Source: an uncultured Eubacteriales bacterium
GTDB taxonomy: Bacteria; Bacillota; Clostridia; Oscillospirales; Oscillospiraceae
DNA length: 64,000 bases
Reading direction: 5' to 3'
NCBI GenBank assembly: GCA_900321275.1
Contig: ONVI01000001.1
Span: 84,095 to 148,094 of the forward strand
Part shown: one piece after another, positions 16,468-26,300 of the stretch
How the letters are laid out: the number at the start of each line of letters is the position of its first letter
Numbering within the stretch: the stretch's first letter is position 1
Program-made: the position numbers and the translations under genes
Notes under the pieces: generated by a model
Database searches by the model: none
Told to the model about the DNA's origin: nothing
What the model saw: the letters and a program-made list of their open reading frames with translations, nothing else

Positions 16468-17891
16468 TGGGGGGCTTCTTCGGCGCCGTATCCAGGCGCG
16501 ACGTCGTTATGGACGTCTTTTTCGGCACGGACTATCACAGCCATCTGGGCACCAAAAATGCCGGCATGGTGGTCTGGAATGAGGAAACGGGATTTTACCG
16601 GCAGATCCATTCCATCGCAAACACTCCCTTCCGCACCAGATTTGATAACGATCTCGCTGATTTTGCCGGCGTGAGCGGGATCGGCTGCATCAGCGATTCC
16701 GACCCGCAGCCGCTGCTGGTGCGCTCCCATCTGGGTACCTACGCCATCACCACCGTGGGGCAGATCAACAATGCCGAGGAGCTGGTGAAGACCTATTTCT
16801 CCGACCACGGCCACCAGCTTATGGCGATGAGCAGCGGAAAGATCAACATGACCGAGTTTGTCGCGGCGCTTATCAACGAGTGCGACAGCCTGAAGGACGG
16901 GATTTTGAACGCGCAAAGCCTCATCGACGGGTCCATGACCATTCTGCTCATGACCTCCGAAGGGGAGATCATCGCGGCAAGAGACCGTTATGGTAGACTC
17001 CCTGTGCTCATCGGCGCGGACAAGGACGGACGCTGCGTTTCCTTTGAGTCCTTCGCCTATCGCAAGCTCGGCTATCACGACGAATATGAGCTTGGGCCGC
17101 AGGAAATCGTGCGCATCACGGCAGGCGGGTATGAGACGATCTTACCCGCGGCGGACAAAATGAAAATCTGCGCCTTTCTCTGGACGTATTACGGATATCC
17201 GAACTCCAATTATGAGGGCGTCAACGTCGAGCTGATGCGCTACCGCAACGGCGCAATCATGGCGCGTGACGAAATGACGGCCGGAACCATGCCGGAGGTG
17301 GATTATGTCGCGGGGGTTCCCGATTCGGGCGTTCCCCATGCCATCGGCTACGCCAACCGCAGCGGCGGTCACTTTGCGCGGCCCTTCGTCAAGTATACGC
17401 CCACCTGGCCCCGCTCCTTCATGCCGTCCAATCAGCAGGTGCGCGATCAGGTGGCCAAGATGAAGCAGATCCCCGTGCCGGAACTGATTGAGGACAAAAA
17501 GCTTCTCTTTGTGGACGACTCCATCGTCCGCGGCACGCAGCTTCAGGGGACGGTCGAGTTCCTGTTTGAGTCGGGCGCGAAGGAAGTACACATGCGCTCG
17601 GCCTGCCCGCCCATCATGTACGCCTGCAAATACCTCGCCTTCTCCCGCAGCAACAGCGACGATGATCTGCTCGCCCGCCGTATCGTGCGCAAGCTGGAGG
17701 GCGAAGAGGGACTCAAGCATCTGGAGGAATACAGCGACGCCTCTACCCACCGCGGGCAGTGCCTGCTCCACGCGATCTGCGAGGAGCTGGGATTCGATTC
17801 CCTGGGCTATCAGTCCCTTGACGGGCTGCTGGAAGCGATCGGCATCGACCGCGAAAAAATCTGCACCTACTGCTGGACAGGAAAGGAATAA
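16467..17891 (+). CDS. purF: Amidophosphoribosyltransferase-like, N-terminal Cys missing
   Basis: The 474-residue protein has the PurF two-domain plan. The C-terminal phosphoribosyltransferase domain is intact with the PRPP loop LLFVDDSIVRGTQL at about residues 345-358. The N-terminal glutaminase-like domain begins [12 protein letters not shown], where PurF enzymes normally have a Cys as N-terminal nucleophile (CGI or CGV), and no other Cys lies close to the start. Glutamine use is therefore doubtful; the enzyme may be ammonia-fed or draw on another subunit. Similar Cys-less versions occur in other Clostridia and Bacteroidetes, as far as I recall. The start overlaps purC, and no other in-frame start with a Cys at position 2 is visible. 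It occupies the PurF slot of the operon. Confidence 0.85.
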   Translation: MGGFFGAVSRRDVVMDVFFGTDYHSHLGTKNAGMVVWNEETGFYRQIHSIANTPFRTRFDNDLADFAGVSGIGCISDSDPQPLLVRSHLGTYAITTVGQINNAEELVKTYFSDHGHQLMAMSSGKINMTEFVAALINECDSLKDGILNAQSLIDGSMTILLMTSEGEIIAARDRYGRLPVLIGADKDGRCVSFESFAYRKLGYHDEYELGPQEIVRITAGGYETILPAADKMKICAFLWTYYGYPNSNYEGVNVELMRYRNGAIMARDEMTAGTMPEVDYVAGVPDSGVPHAIGYANRSGGHFARPFVKYTPTWPRSFMPSNQQVRDQVAKMKQIPVPELIEDKKLLFVDDSIVRGTQLQGTVEFLFESGAKEVHMRSACPPIMYACKYLAFSRSNSDDDLLARRIVRKLEGEEGLKHLEEYSDASTHRGQCLLHAICEELGFDSLGYQSLDGLLEAIGIDREKICTYCWTGKE

Positions 17892-17892
17892 G

Positions 17893-18933
17893 ATGATGAG
17901 TCAGTCTCACTCCGCCTCGTACGCTGCCGCCGGGGTCAACATCGAAGCCGGGTACGAGGGCGTACGACTTATGAAAAAGCATGTGGAGCGCACCTTTATC
18001 CCCGGCGTCGTGTCGGATATCGGCGGCTTCGGCGGCCTTTTCGCCCCGGATCTCACCGGCATGTGCGAGCCGGTGCTTGTCTCCGGTACGGACGGCGTCG
18101 GCACCAAGCAGCGCATCGCCCAGCTTATGGGCAGGCATGACACCGTCGGGATCGACTGCGTGGCCATGTGCGTCAACGACATTGTATGCTGCGGCGCAAA
18201 GCCGCTTTTCTTCCTCGACTATATCGCCATCGGGAAGAATGATCCCGAGAAGGTGGCGGCGCTGGTCTCCGGTGTGGCGGAGGGCTGTGTGCAGGCCGGC
18301 TGCGCCCTCATCGGCGGGGAGACGGCCGAGCATCCCGGCACCATGCGCCCCGACGATTACGATCTGGCGGGCTTCTCCGTCGGCGTTGCGGACAGGCCGA
18401 AGATCATCGACAGAAATACGGTTCGCCCCGGCGACATGATACTCGCCCTGCCGTCCAGCGGCCTGCACTCCAACGGCTTCTCCCTCGTGCGAAAGGTGTT
18501 CGATGTGGAGCACGCGGCGCTTGACGCTTACGTTCCCGAACTGGCGGCTGCGCTCGGCGAGACCCTGCTGACGCCGACGCGCATCTACGTGAAATCTGTG
18601 CTCGCCGCGCTCGCGGCGGCAGAGATTCACGGGATCAGCCATATCACCGGCGGCGGCTTCTATGAAAACATCCCCCGCGCTCTCCCGAACGGCCTGTGCG
18701 CCAGGATCGAAAGAAACGCGGTCAGAATCCCGCCGATCTTTTCCCTGCTGCAGAAAACGGGCGATATCCCGGAGCGCGACATGTTCAACACCTTCAACAT
18801 GGGCGTCGGCATGGCGCTGATCGTGTCCCGCAGCACGGCGGACGCCGCCCTGCACACGCTGCAGGAAAACGGCGAGGCCGCGTATGTAATCGGCGAGATC
18901 GCGGCGGGGGAGGAGAAAATATGCCTTCTGTGA
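17893..18933 (+). CDS. purM: AIR synthetase (FGAM cyclo-ligase)
   Basis: The 346-residue enzyme closes the imidazole ring of FGAM with ATP to give AIR. Landmarks are YAAAGVNIEAGYEGV at the start, GTDGVGTKQRIAQLMG, DCVAMCVNDIVCCGAKPLFFLDYIA, LIGGETAEHPG and SSGLHSNGFSLVRKV. The length is normal. GGAAAGGAAT precedes ATG 17893, one base after the purF stop. The 3' end overlaps the start of the formate channel gene by 13 bp. Confidence 0.93.
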   Translation: MMSQSHSASYAAAGVNIEAGYEGVRLMKKHVERTFIPGVVSDIGGFGGLFAPDLTGMCEPVLVSGTDGVGTKQRIAQLMGRHDTVGIDCVAMCVNDIVCCGAKPLFFLDYIAIGKNDPEKVAALVSGVAEGCVQAGCALIGGETAEHPGTMRPDDYDLAGFSVGVADRPKIIDRNTVRPGDMILALPSSGLHSNGFSLVRKVFDVEHAALDAYVPELAAALGETLLTPTRIYVKSVLAALAAAEIHGISHITGGGFYENIPRALPNGLCARIERNAVRIPPIFSLLQKTGDIPERDMFNTFNMGVGMALIVSRSTADAALHTLQENGEAAYVIGEIAAGEEKICLL

Positions 18934-19538
18934 GAGCGTCCGTACTGGACGGCGTTTTGGCGGGAATGATGGTCTCCATCGGCGGAACGGTGCTGCTCTC
19001 CTGCGATAACCGCTATCTGGGGGCGGTGCTGTTTTGCATCGCCCTGCTCGCCATCTGTTATTTCGGATTTAATCTCTATACGGGCAAGGTCGGCTACCTG
19101 TACCTGGATCACAGCCGGGCAAATCTCAGCGTCACGTTTTCCGGCCTGCTCGGAAATCTGTGCGGCACGCTGCTGATGGGCCTGCTGATCGGCGCGGCGC
19201 TGCCCCAGCTTCCGGAACCCGCTGCCGCCGCCTGCGAAAAGCGGCTCCTGCAGCTGCCCCTCCAGACGCTGCTGCGCGGCTTTTTCTGCGGCATATTGAT
19301 GTACGTCGCGGTCTGGATCTATCGGGAAAAGCAGTCGCTGACGGGGATCTTTTTCTGTATTCCCGTCTTTGTGCTCTCCGGCTTTGAGCATTCCATCGCC
19401 GATATGTTCTATTTTGCCCTGGCGGGGATGTACAACGGAAAAAGCATCATTTTCCTCCTGCTCGTCCTGCTGGGCAACAGTCTCGGCGGCATGTTCATCC
19501 CCTTTGTACAGAGCATGAGAGGGGAGGCGCGCGCATGA
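18921..19538 (+). CDS. Formate/nitrite transporter family channel
   Basis: This 205-residue membrane protein belongs to the FNT family of pentameric formate or nitrite channels. It has six hydrophobic spans, FNLYTGKVGYLYL in the position of the family LFTS/T loop, LLGNLCGTLL, and VLSGFEHSIADMFYFALAGM containing the conserved pore His. It is compact compared with FocA (about 285), because loops and the N-terminus are short. GGGGAGGAG lies just before ATG 18921, inside the 3' end of purM, and the stop overlaps purN (ATGA). Sitting between purM and purN, and on the same transcript as fhs, it probably exchanges formate for formyl-THF production. Confidence 0.85.
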   Translation: MPSVRASVLDGVLAGMMVSIGGTVLLSCDNRYLGAVLFCIALLAICYFGFNLYTGKVGYLYLDHSRANLSVTFSGLLGNLCGTLLMGLLIGAALPQLPEPAAAACEKRLLQLPLQTLLRGFFCGILMYVAVWIYREKQSLTGIFFCIPVFVLSGFEHSIADMFYFALAGMYNGKSIIFLLLVLLGNSLGGMFIPFVQSMRGEARA

Positions 19539-20149
19539 AAAAGGCGAGAATCGCCGTTCTGGTCTCCGGTGGCGGCACCAATCTCCAGGCGCTGATCGAC
19601 GCGGAGAAGGCCGGGAAGCTCCCGCACGGGGTGCTTGCGCTGGTTGTCTCCAACCGGGCGGACGCCTACGCCCTGGTCAGGGCGAATAACGCCGGAATCG
19701 AGAGCGCCGTGCTGACGCGAAAAGACTGCGGCGGACAGGCGGGCTTTGAAGAGCGGCTTGCCGCGCTGCTGGAGGAAAAACAGATCGACCTCATCATCCT
19801 CGCCGGGTTTATGAGCATCCTCGGCGCGGATTTTACGGGGCGCTTTGCCGGGCGGATCATCAATATCCACCCCTCGCTGATCCCTTCCTTCTGCGGAAAG
19901 GGCTTCTACGGCCTGAAGGTGCACGAAGCGGCCCTGAACTACGGCGTGAAGGTCACGGGCGCCACTGTCCACTACGTCAACGAGATCCCCGACGGGGGAC
20001 AGATCATCCTCCAGAAGCCGGTCATGATCCGCCCCGGCGACACGCCGGAGCTTTTGCAGCGGCGCGTCATGGAGCAGGCGGAATGGAAGCTTCTGCCCCG
20101 CGCGGCGGAGCTGGTCTGCCGGAAAATCCTCAAAGAGAAAGAAGGATAA
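19535..20149 (+). CDS. purN: GAR transformylase
   Basis: The 204-residue enzyme formylates GAR using 10-formyl-THF. It has the PurN core: AVLVSGGGTNLQALID at the start, the catalytic INIHPSLIPSFCG with the Asn and His, and GATVHYVNEIPDGGQIILQKPV with the catalytic Asp. The size is typical. The start overlaps the FNT stop by 4 bp, suggesting coupling. It depends on the formyl-THF made by Fhs in the same operon. Confidence 0.93.
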   Translation: MKKARIAVLVSGGGTNLQALIDAEKAGKLPHGVLALVVSNRADAYALVRANNAGIESAVLTRKDCGGQAGFEERLAALLEEKQIDLIILAGFMSILGADFTGRFAGRIINIHPSLIPSFCGKGFYGLKVHEAALNYGVKVTGATVHYVNEIPDGGQIILQKPVMIRPGDTPELLQRRVMEQAEWKLLPRAAELVCRKILKEKEG

Positions 20150-20155
20150 ACGTAT

Positions 20156-20878
20156 ATGAACGTCTATGAAATCGGATCCCTCGCCGAGAAGCTCTCTGCG
20201 AATACCTACCCTGGCCGCGGCATCGTCCTCGGCATGACACCGGACGGCAGCAAGTCCGTCGCGGCGTATTTCATCATGGGCCGCAGCGTGAACAGCCGCA
20301 ACCGCGTCTTCCTTCCGGAGCCCGACGGCATCCGCACCGAGGCCTATGATCCCGCGCTTTTGAAGGATCCCAGCCTCATCATCTACCATCCGGTGCGCAA
20401 ATGCGGTGAGACGCTCGTTGTGACGAACGGGGATCAGACTGATACGATCTGCGAATACCTGCAAAAGGGCTCCGACTTTGAAAGCGCCCTGCGCACGCGC
20501 TGCTTTGAGCCGGACGGCCCCAACTGGACGCCACGCATCTCCGGCATTGCGGATCTGAAAACGGGGGAGTACAAGCTCTCCATTCTCAAATCCGCCGACC
20601 CGGAGGGATCACGCTGCCTGCGCCAGTGCTTCGAGTACGCGCCGCTGCCGGGGCTTGGACATTTCCTGCACACCTATGTCTGCGACGGTGATCCGATCCC
20701 CAGCTTTCAGGGAGAGCCGGAGCGCGTCGCCTTGCCCGATGATATCGACGCCTGCACGGAGCTTCTCTGGGATAACCTGAACCCGGGCAACAAGATCTCC
20801 CTCTATGTCTGCTATACCGATCTGAAGACCGGCGAGGCGGAGACGCGCATCGTCAACAAGCACGGTGAAAAGGAGTAA
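20156..20878 (+). CDS. purO: IMP cyclohydrolase, PurO type
   Basis: The 240-residue protein resembles PurO, the IMP cyclohydrolase first known from archaea and unrelated to the PurH cyclohydrolase domain. Signs are the N-terminal YPGRGIVLGMTPDGSKSVAAYFIMGRS block with NSRNRVF, followed by YHPVRK and NGDQTDTI, an Ntn-hydrolase-like fold. It closes the ring of FAICAR to IMP. AAGGATAAAC precedes ATG 20156. It is paired with a formyltransferase that lacks the PurH cyclohydrolase domain, so together they replace bifunctional PurH. Confidence 0.85.
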   Translation: MNVYEIGSLAEKLSANTYPGRGIVLGMTPDGSKSVAAYFIMGRSVNSRNRVFLPEPDGIRTEAYDPALLKDPSLIIYHPVRKCGETLVVTNGDQTDTICEYLQKGSDFESALRTRCFEPDGPNWTPRISGIADLKTGEYKLSILKSADPEGSRCLRQCFEYAPLPGLGHFLHTYVCDGDPIPSFQGEPERVALPDDIDACTELLWDNLNPGNKISLYVCYTDLKTGEAETRIVNKHGEKE

Positions 20879-20882
20879 AGCC

Positions 20883-22061
20883 ATGAAAGAATTTGAACTG
20901 AAATACGGATGCAATCCCAACCAGAAGCCCGCGAAGATCTATATGAAGGACGGCTCCGAGCTGCCTGTCACGGTTCTCAACGGCCGACCCGGTTATATCA
21001 ATTTTCTCGACGCTCTCAACTCCTGGCAGCTTGTCAAAGAGCTGAAGGAGGCCACCGGGCTTCCCGCCGCGGCGTCCTTCAAGCATGTCTCTCCCGCGGG
21101 CGCGGCCGTCGGCCTGCCCCTGAGCGAGACGGACAAAAAGATCTATTTCGTGCGCGAGGGCGTTGAGCTCAGCCCCATTGCCTGCGCCTATATCCGCGCG
21201 CGTGGGGCCGACCGCCTCTGCTCCTACGGCGACTGGGCCGCGCTGAGCGAGGTCTGCGACGCCGCGACCGCCGCCTACCTTAAGGACGAGGTCTCTGACG
21301 GCGTGATTGCCCCCGGCTATACCGACGAGGCGCTGGAAATCCTCAAAACCAAGAAAAAGGGCAATTACAACGTGGTGAGGATCGACCCCGATTATGTCCC
21401 CGCCGCGCAGGAGTGCAAGGATGTTTTCGGCGTCACCTTCGAGCAGGGACACAACAATTTCAAAATTGATGAAAGCCTCCTGCAGAACATCGTGACGGAG
21501 AACAGAACCCTTCCCGAACAGGCGAAGATCGACATGATCGTCGCGCTCATCACGCTCAAGTATACCCAGTCCAACTCCGTCTGCTATGTCAAAGACGGCC
21601 AGGCCATCGGCGTCGGCGCCGGCCAGCAGAGCCGTATCCACTGTACGCGCCTTGCCGGGCAGAAGGCCGACAACTGGTATCTGCGCCAGCATCCGAAGGT
21701 GCTGGGCCTGCAGTTCGTGGACGATATTCGCCGCCCGGACCGGGACAATGCCATTGACGTCTACACCTCCGACGAGTACGAGGACGTGCTGCGCGACGGC
21801 GAATGGCAGAAGGTTTTCAAGGTCAGACCCGAGGTTCTGACTGTCGAGGAAAAGAAAGCCTGGATCGCGACCCTGAGCGGCGTGACCTGCGGCAGCGACG
21901 CCTTCTTCCCCTTCGGCGACAATGTGGAGCGGGCGCGCAAGTCCGGTGTACAGTATATTGCCGAGCCGGGCGGCTCCATCCGCGACGATCACGTGATTGC
22001 CACCGCAAACAAATACAACATGGTCATGGCCTTCACCGGCATGCGCCTGTTCCACCATTGA
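20883..22061 (+). CDS. purH: AICAR transformylase, stand-alone
   Basis: The 392-residue enzyme corresponds to the AICAR formyltransferase half of PurH only. It has ELKYGCNPNQKPAKI, the catalytic KHVSPAGAAVGLPL block, RIDPDYVPAAQE, VGVGAGQQSRIHCTRLAG and SDAFFPFGDNVERA near the C-terminus. The N-terminal IMP cyclohydrolase domain (about 200 residues) is absent, which explains PurO next door. AAAAGGAGTAAAGCC precedes ATG 20883, 4 bp after purO. The use of formyl-THF again ties the gene to fhs in the operon. Confidence 0.9.
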   Translation: MKEFELKYGCNPNQKPAKIYMKDGSELPVTVLNGRPGYINFLDALNSWQLVKELKEATGLPAAASFKHVSPAGAAVGLPLSETDKKIYFVREGVELSPIACAYIRARGADRLCSYGDWAALSEVCDAATAAYLKDEVSDGVIAPGYTDEALEILKTKKKGNYNVVRIDPDYVPAAQECKDVFGVTFEQGHNNFKIDESLLQNIVTENRTLPEQAKIDMIVALITLKYTQSNSVCYVKDGQAIGVGAGQQSRIHCTRLAGQKADNWYLRQHPKVLGLQFVDDIRRPDRDNAIDVYTSDEYEDVLRDGEWQKVFKVRPEVLTVEEKKAWIATLSGVTCGSDAFFPFGDNVERARKSGVQYIAEPGGSIRDDHVIATANKYNMVMAFTGMRLFHH

Positions 22062-22075
22062 TCGGGGGAGCGGAA

Positions 22076-23347
22076 ATGAAGGTGCTGGTGGTCGGCGGCG
22101 GCGGACGTGAGCACGCCGTCATCAAAAAGCTGAAGGAAAACCCGGAAATCGCGGAAATCTATGCCCTGCCCGGCAACGGCGGCATCGCGGAAGACGCCAT
22201 GTGCGTGCCGATCGGCGCGAAGGATATCGAAGGGATTGTAAGCTTTGCGGCAGAGAAGGGGATCGGCTACGCCGTGGTCACCCCGGACGATCCCCTGGTG
22301 CTCGGCTGCGTGGACGCTTTGGAGGAGCGGGGGATCCCCTGCTTCGGCCCCAGGGCGAACGCCGCAATCATTGAGGGCAGCAAGGTCTTTGCCAAAAACC
22401 TCATGAAAAAATACGGCATCCCCACCGCGCGCTTCGAGAGCTTTGACGATCCGGACGAAGCGCTCCGCTATCTGGAGAGCGCACCGATCCCGACGGTGGT
22501 CAAGGCGGACGGCCTCGCGCTGGGCAAGGGCGTCATGATCGCGCAGACGAGGGAAGAGGCCGTTCGGGCCGTAACCGACATGATGTGCGGCGGCAAGTTC
22601 GGCAAGAGCGGCGAGCGCGTGGTCATCGAGGAATACCTCGAAGGGCCGGAGGTCTCCGTGCTGGCCTTCACAGACGGCAAGACCCTCGTTCCCATGGTAT
22701 CCTCCATGGATCACAAGCGCGCCGGGGACGGAGACACCGGCCTCAACACCGGCGGGATGGGGACGGTCGCCCCCAATCCGTACTACACGCCGGAGATCGC
22801 CGCGCGCTGCATGGAGGAAATCTTTCTGCCCACCGTCGCGGCGATGAACAAGGAGGGGCGACCCTTCAAGGGCTGCCTTTACTTCGGCCTGATGCTGACA
22901 AAGGACGGACCGAAGGTGATCGAATACAACTGCCGCTTCGGCGATCCCGAGACACAGGTGGTTCTGCCGCTTTTGGAGAGCGATCTCTTCACCGTCATGC
23001 GCTCCGTGACGGAGGAACGCCTCGCCGAAACGGAAGTCCGCTTCCAAAACAGGCACGCCTGCTGCGTCATCCTCGCCTCAAAGGGTTACCCGGAGGCGTA
23101 CGACAAGGGCTTTGCGCTGGAGATTCCGGAGGCGGTGCGCGCGCAGGTCTATGTCGCGGGCGCTGCGCGAAAGAACGGGCGGCTTGTCACAAACGGCGGC
23201 CGCGTCGTCGGCTGCACGGCAGTGGCGGACACGCTGCAGGACGCGGTTCGCGGGGCTTATGCCGTCGCGGACCAGGTTTCTTTTGAAAATAAATACTGCC
23301 GCCGCGATATCGGGGCGCGGGCCCTCGCGGCGGTACAAGAGGGATAA
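22076..23347 (+). CDS. purD: GAR synthetase
   Basis: The 423-residue ATP-grasp enzyme ligates glycine to phosphoribosylamine. Signature parts are MKVLVVGGGGREHAVI, GPRANAAIIEGSKVFAKNLMKKYGIPTA, VVKADGLALGKGV, and TGGMGTVAPNPYY followed by EYNCRFGDPETQVVLPLL. The length is normal. CGGGGGAGCGG precedes ATG 22076, 14 bp after purH. The reading frame is open far upstream but no coding signal is seen there. Confidence 0.93.
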   Translation: MKVLVVGGGGREHAVIKKLKENPEIAEIYALPGNGGIAEDAMCVPIGAKDIEGIVSFAAEKGIGYAVVTPDDPLVLGCVDALEERGIPCFGPRANAAIIEGSKVFAKNLMKKYGIPTARFESFDDPDEALRYLESAPIPTVVKADGLALGKGVMIAQTREEAVRAVTDMMCGGKFGKSGERVVIEEYLEGPEVSVLAFTDGKTLVPMVSSMDHKRAGDGDTGLNTGGMGTVAPNPYYTPEIAARCMEEIFLPTVAAMNKEGRPFKGCLYFGLMLTKDGPKVIEYNCRFGDPETQVVLPLLESDLFTVMRSVTEERLAETEVRFQNRHACCVILASKGYPEAYDKGFALEIPEAVRAQVYVAGAARKNGRLVTNGGRVVGCTAVADTLQDAVRGAYAVADQVSFENKYCRRDIGARALAAVQEG

Positions 23348-23348
23348 C

Positions 23349-26300
23349 ATGGTATTTCGTATATTCGTTGAGAAAAAGCCGGGCCTTGATCCGGAGGCGC
23401 AGGCGCTTTTAAATGACGCGCGCGAGTTGCTGGGGATCACGGGGTTGGAGCGGGTGCGCCTGCTCAAGCGCTATGATGTGGAAAACATCGGGGAAGAGCT
23501 GTTTGATTACGCGGTAAAAACCGTCTTTTCCGAGCCGCAGCTTGACCGCGTATATGACGCGCCGGAGCTTCAGGGCGCGTCGGTTTTCGCGGTGGAGTAT
23601 CTGCCCGGCCAGTTCGACCAGCGGGCCGATTCCGCCGCCCAGTGCATCCAGATCCTCTCCCAGGGGGACAGGCCGCTGGTGCGTTCGGCAAGCGTGTACG
23701 CGCTGTACGGCAAGCTCACCGAGGCGGAGATCGCGGAGGTTAAAAAGTATGTCATCAACCCGGTCGAGGCCCGTGAGGCCGCGTTGGAAAAGCCGGAGAC
23801 CCTGACCGTCAGCTATGACCTCCCGACGAGCGTCCAGACCCTGACGGGATTTTCGGATCTCAGCCGCGATGAGCTGGAAGGCTTCATCCGCCGGTACGGT
23901 CTTGCGATGGACGCCGACGATCTGGCCTGCTGCCAGGCGTATTTCCGGGAGGAAGGGCGCGACCCGACCATCACCGAAGTGCGCGTTCTGGACACCTACT
24001 GGTCCGACCACTGCCGCCACACCACCTTCAACACGGTCATTGACGAGGCCCGCTTTGAAGATCCGCTGCTTCAGCAGATGTATGAGGACTATCAGAAAAC
24101 CCGCGAGAAGCTTCACCGCACGAAGCCCGTCTGCCTCATGGATCTGGCGACGCTGGCGGCCAAAGCGCTGAAGGCCGAGGGAAAGCTTGCAAAGCTGGAC
24201 GAATCAGAGGAGATCAACGCCTGCACAGTAAAGATCAGCGTTCAGGTCGACGGAAAAGAGGAGCCCTGGCTGCTCCTTTTCAAGAATGAGACCCACAATC
24301 ACCCCACGGAGATCGAGCCCTTCGGCGGCGCGGCCACCTGCATCGGCGGCGCGATCCGCGACCCGCTCTCCGGCCGCTCCTATGTCTACGGCGCGATGCG
24401 CGTGACCGGCGCGGCAGACCCCACCGTCCCGATCAGTGAGACCCTGCCCGGCAAGCTCCCGCAGCGAAAGATCGTCACTACCGCGGCTGCGGGCTATTCC
24501 TCCTACGGCAACCAGATCGGCCTTGCCACCGGGATCGTGGACGAGATCTATCATCCCGGCTATGCCGCCAAGCGCATGGAGATCGGCGCCGTCATCGCCG
24601 CGGCCCCGGCGGAGAATGTAAGGCGCGAAACGCCCGCCCCGGGGGATATCGTGATCCTGCTCGGCGGCAGCACGGGGCGGGACGGCATCGGCGGCGCGAC
24701 CGGCTCCTCCAAGGCGCACGACGCCCATTCGGTGGAGACCTGCGGCGCCGAGGTACAGAAGGGCAACGCCCCCGAGGAGCGCAAGCTCCAGCGCCTGTTC
24801 CGAAACGGCGAGGCCTGCCGCATGATCAAGCGCTGCAACGACTTCGGCGCGGGCGGCGTCTCCGTCGCCATCGGTGAGCTTGCCGATGGCCTGGACATCG
24901 ACCTCAGCGCCGTACCGCGCAAGTATGAGGGGCTGGACGGCACGGAGCTTGCCATCAGCGAATCGCAGGAGCGCATGGCTGTGGTCGTAGCCCCGGAGGA
25001 CGTGGAGGCGTTTCTTGCCCTTGCTGGGATGGAAAACCTGCAGGCCTGCCCTGTCGCCGCCGTGAAGGCAGAGCCGCGCCTTACCATGCGCTGGAACGGC
25101 GCCGCCATCGTGGACATCAGCCGCGCCTTTCTTGATACCAACGGCGCGGACAAGCATATCACCGCCGTCGTCTCCGCCCCGGAGGATTACCGTCGCAGCA
25201 TATGCGGGGGATTTATGGACAATTACCGGGCCCTCGCGTCCGATCTCAACTGCTGCTCCAGGCGCGGCCTTGCGGAGCGCTTTGATTCCACCATCGGGGC
25301 CGGAACAGTGCTTATGCCCTTCGGCGGCAAGTACCAGCTCACGCCGGTTCAGGCCATGGCGCAGAAGATTTCCGTGGAGAAAAAGCACACGGACGACTGC
25401 TCTCTCATGGCCTGGGGCTATAATCCCTCCATCACGGAAAAGAGCCCCTGCCACGGGGCTTATCTTGCGGTGGTCGAATCCGTCTGCAAGCTGGTCGCGT
25501 CCGGCGCGAAGTTTGAGGACGTCTACCTGAGCTTTCAGGAGTACTTTGAACGCCTCGGCCGGGACAGCCGCCGCTGGGGCAAGCCGCTGGCTGCGCTTCT
25601 CGGCGCATTCCGGGCGCAGATGGATCTGGGCGTCGCCGCCATCGGCGGAAAGGACTCCATGAGCGGCTCCTTTGAAAAGCTGGACGTGCCGCCGACGCTG
25701 GTTTCCTTCGCGGTCACGACGGAGAAATGCGAAAACATTGTCTCGCCCGAATTCAAGGCGGCGGGGCACAGGCTTTACCGCCTCGCCCCGGAATACGATG
25801 AAAACGGCCTGCCGAAGCCTTCGTCGCTCCTGGGACTCTTTGACCGCGTAACGGCGCTTCTGCGCAGCGGGGAGGCGATCTCCTGCTATACGCCGGGCTG
25901 CGGCGGCATTGCGGAAGCGGTGCTGAAAATGGCGATCGGCAACGGCATAGGCTTTGCCTTCGACGAAGCGGTGACCGTGGATCGGCTCTTTGGGTATGAT
26001 TACGGCGCATTCCTGCTCGAAACGACCGGGGAACTGCCGAACGCACAGCTGATCGGCCATACCGTCGACCGCGGCGAAATCAGCCTGAGAGGGGAGAGCC
26101 TTATGCTCTCCGAGCTGCTGAAACGCTATGAGGATAAATTGGAAACGGTCTATCCCTGCAACATCCCGACTGCGAAGGAAGCTATGGAGACCCTGTCCTG
26201 GCATGCCGGGAAGCGCGCGGCCCCTGCGGTCAAATGCGCAAAGCCCCGCGTGCTGATCCCGGCCTTCCCCGGCACCAACTGCGAATATGACAGCGCCAAA

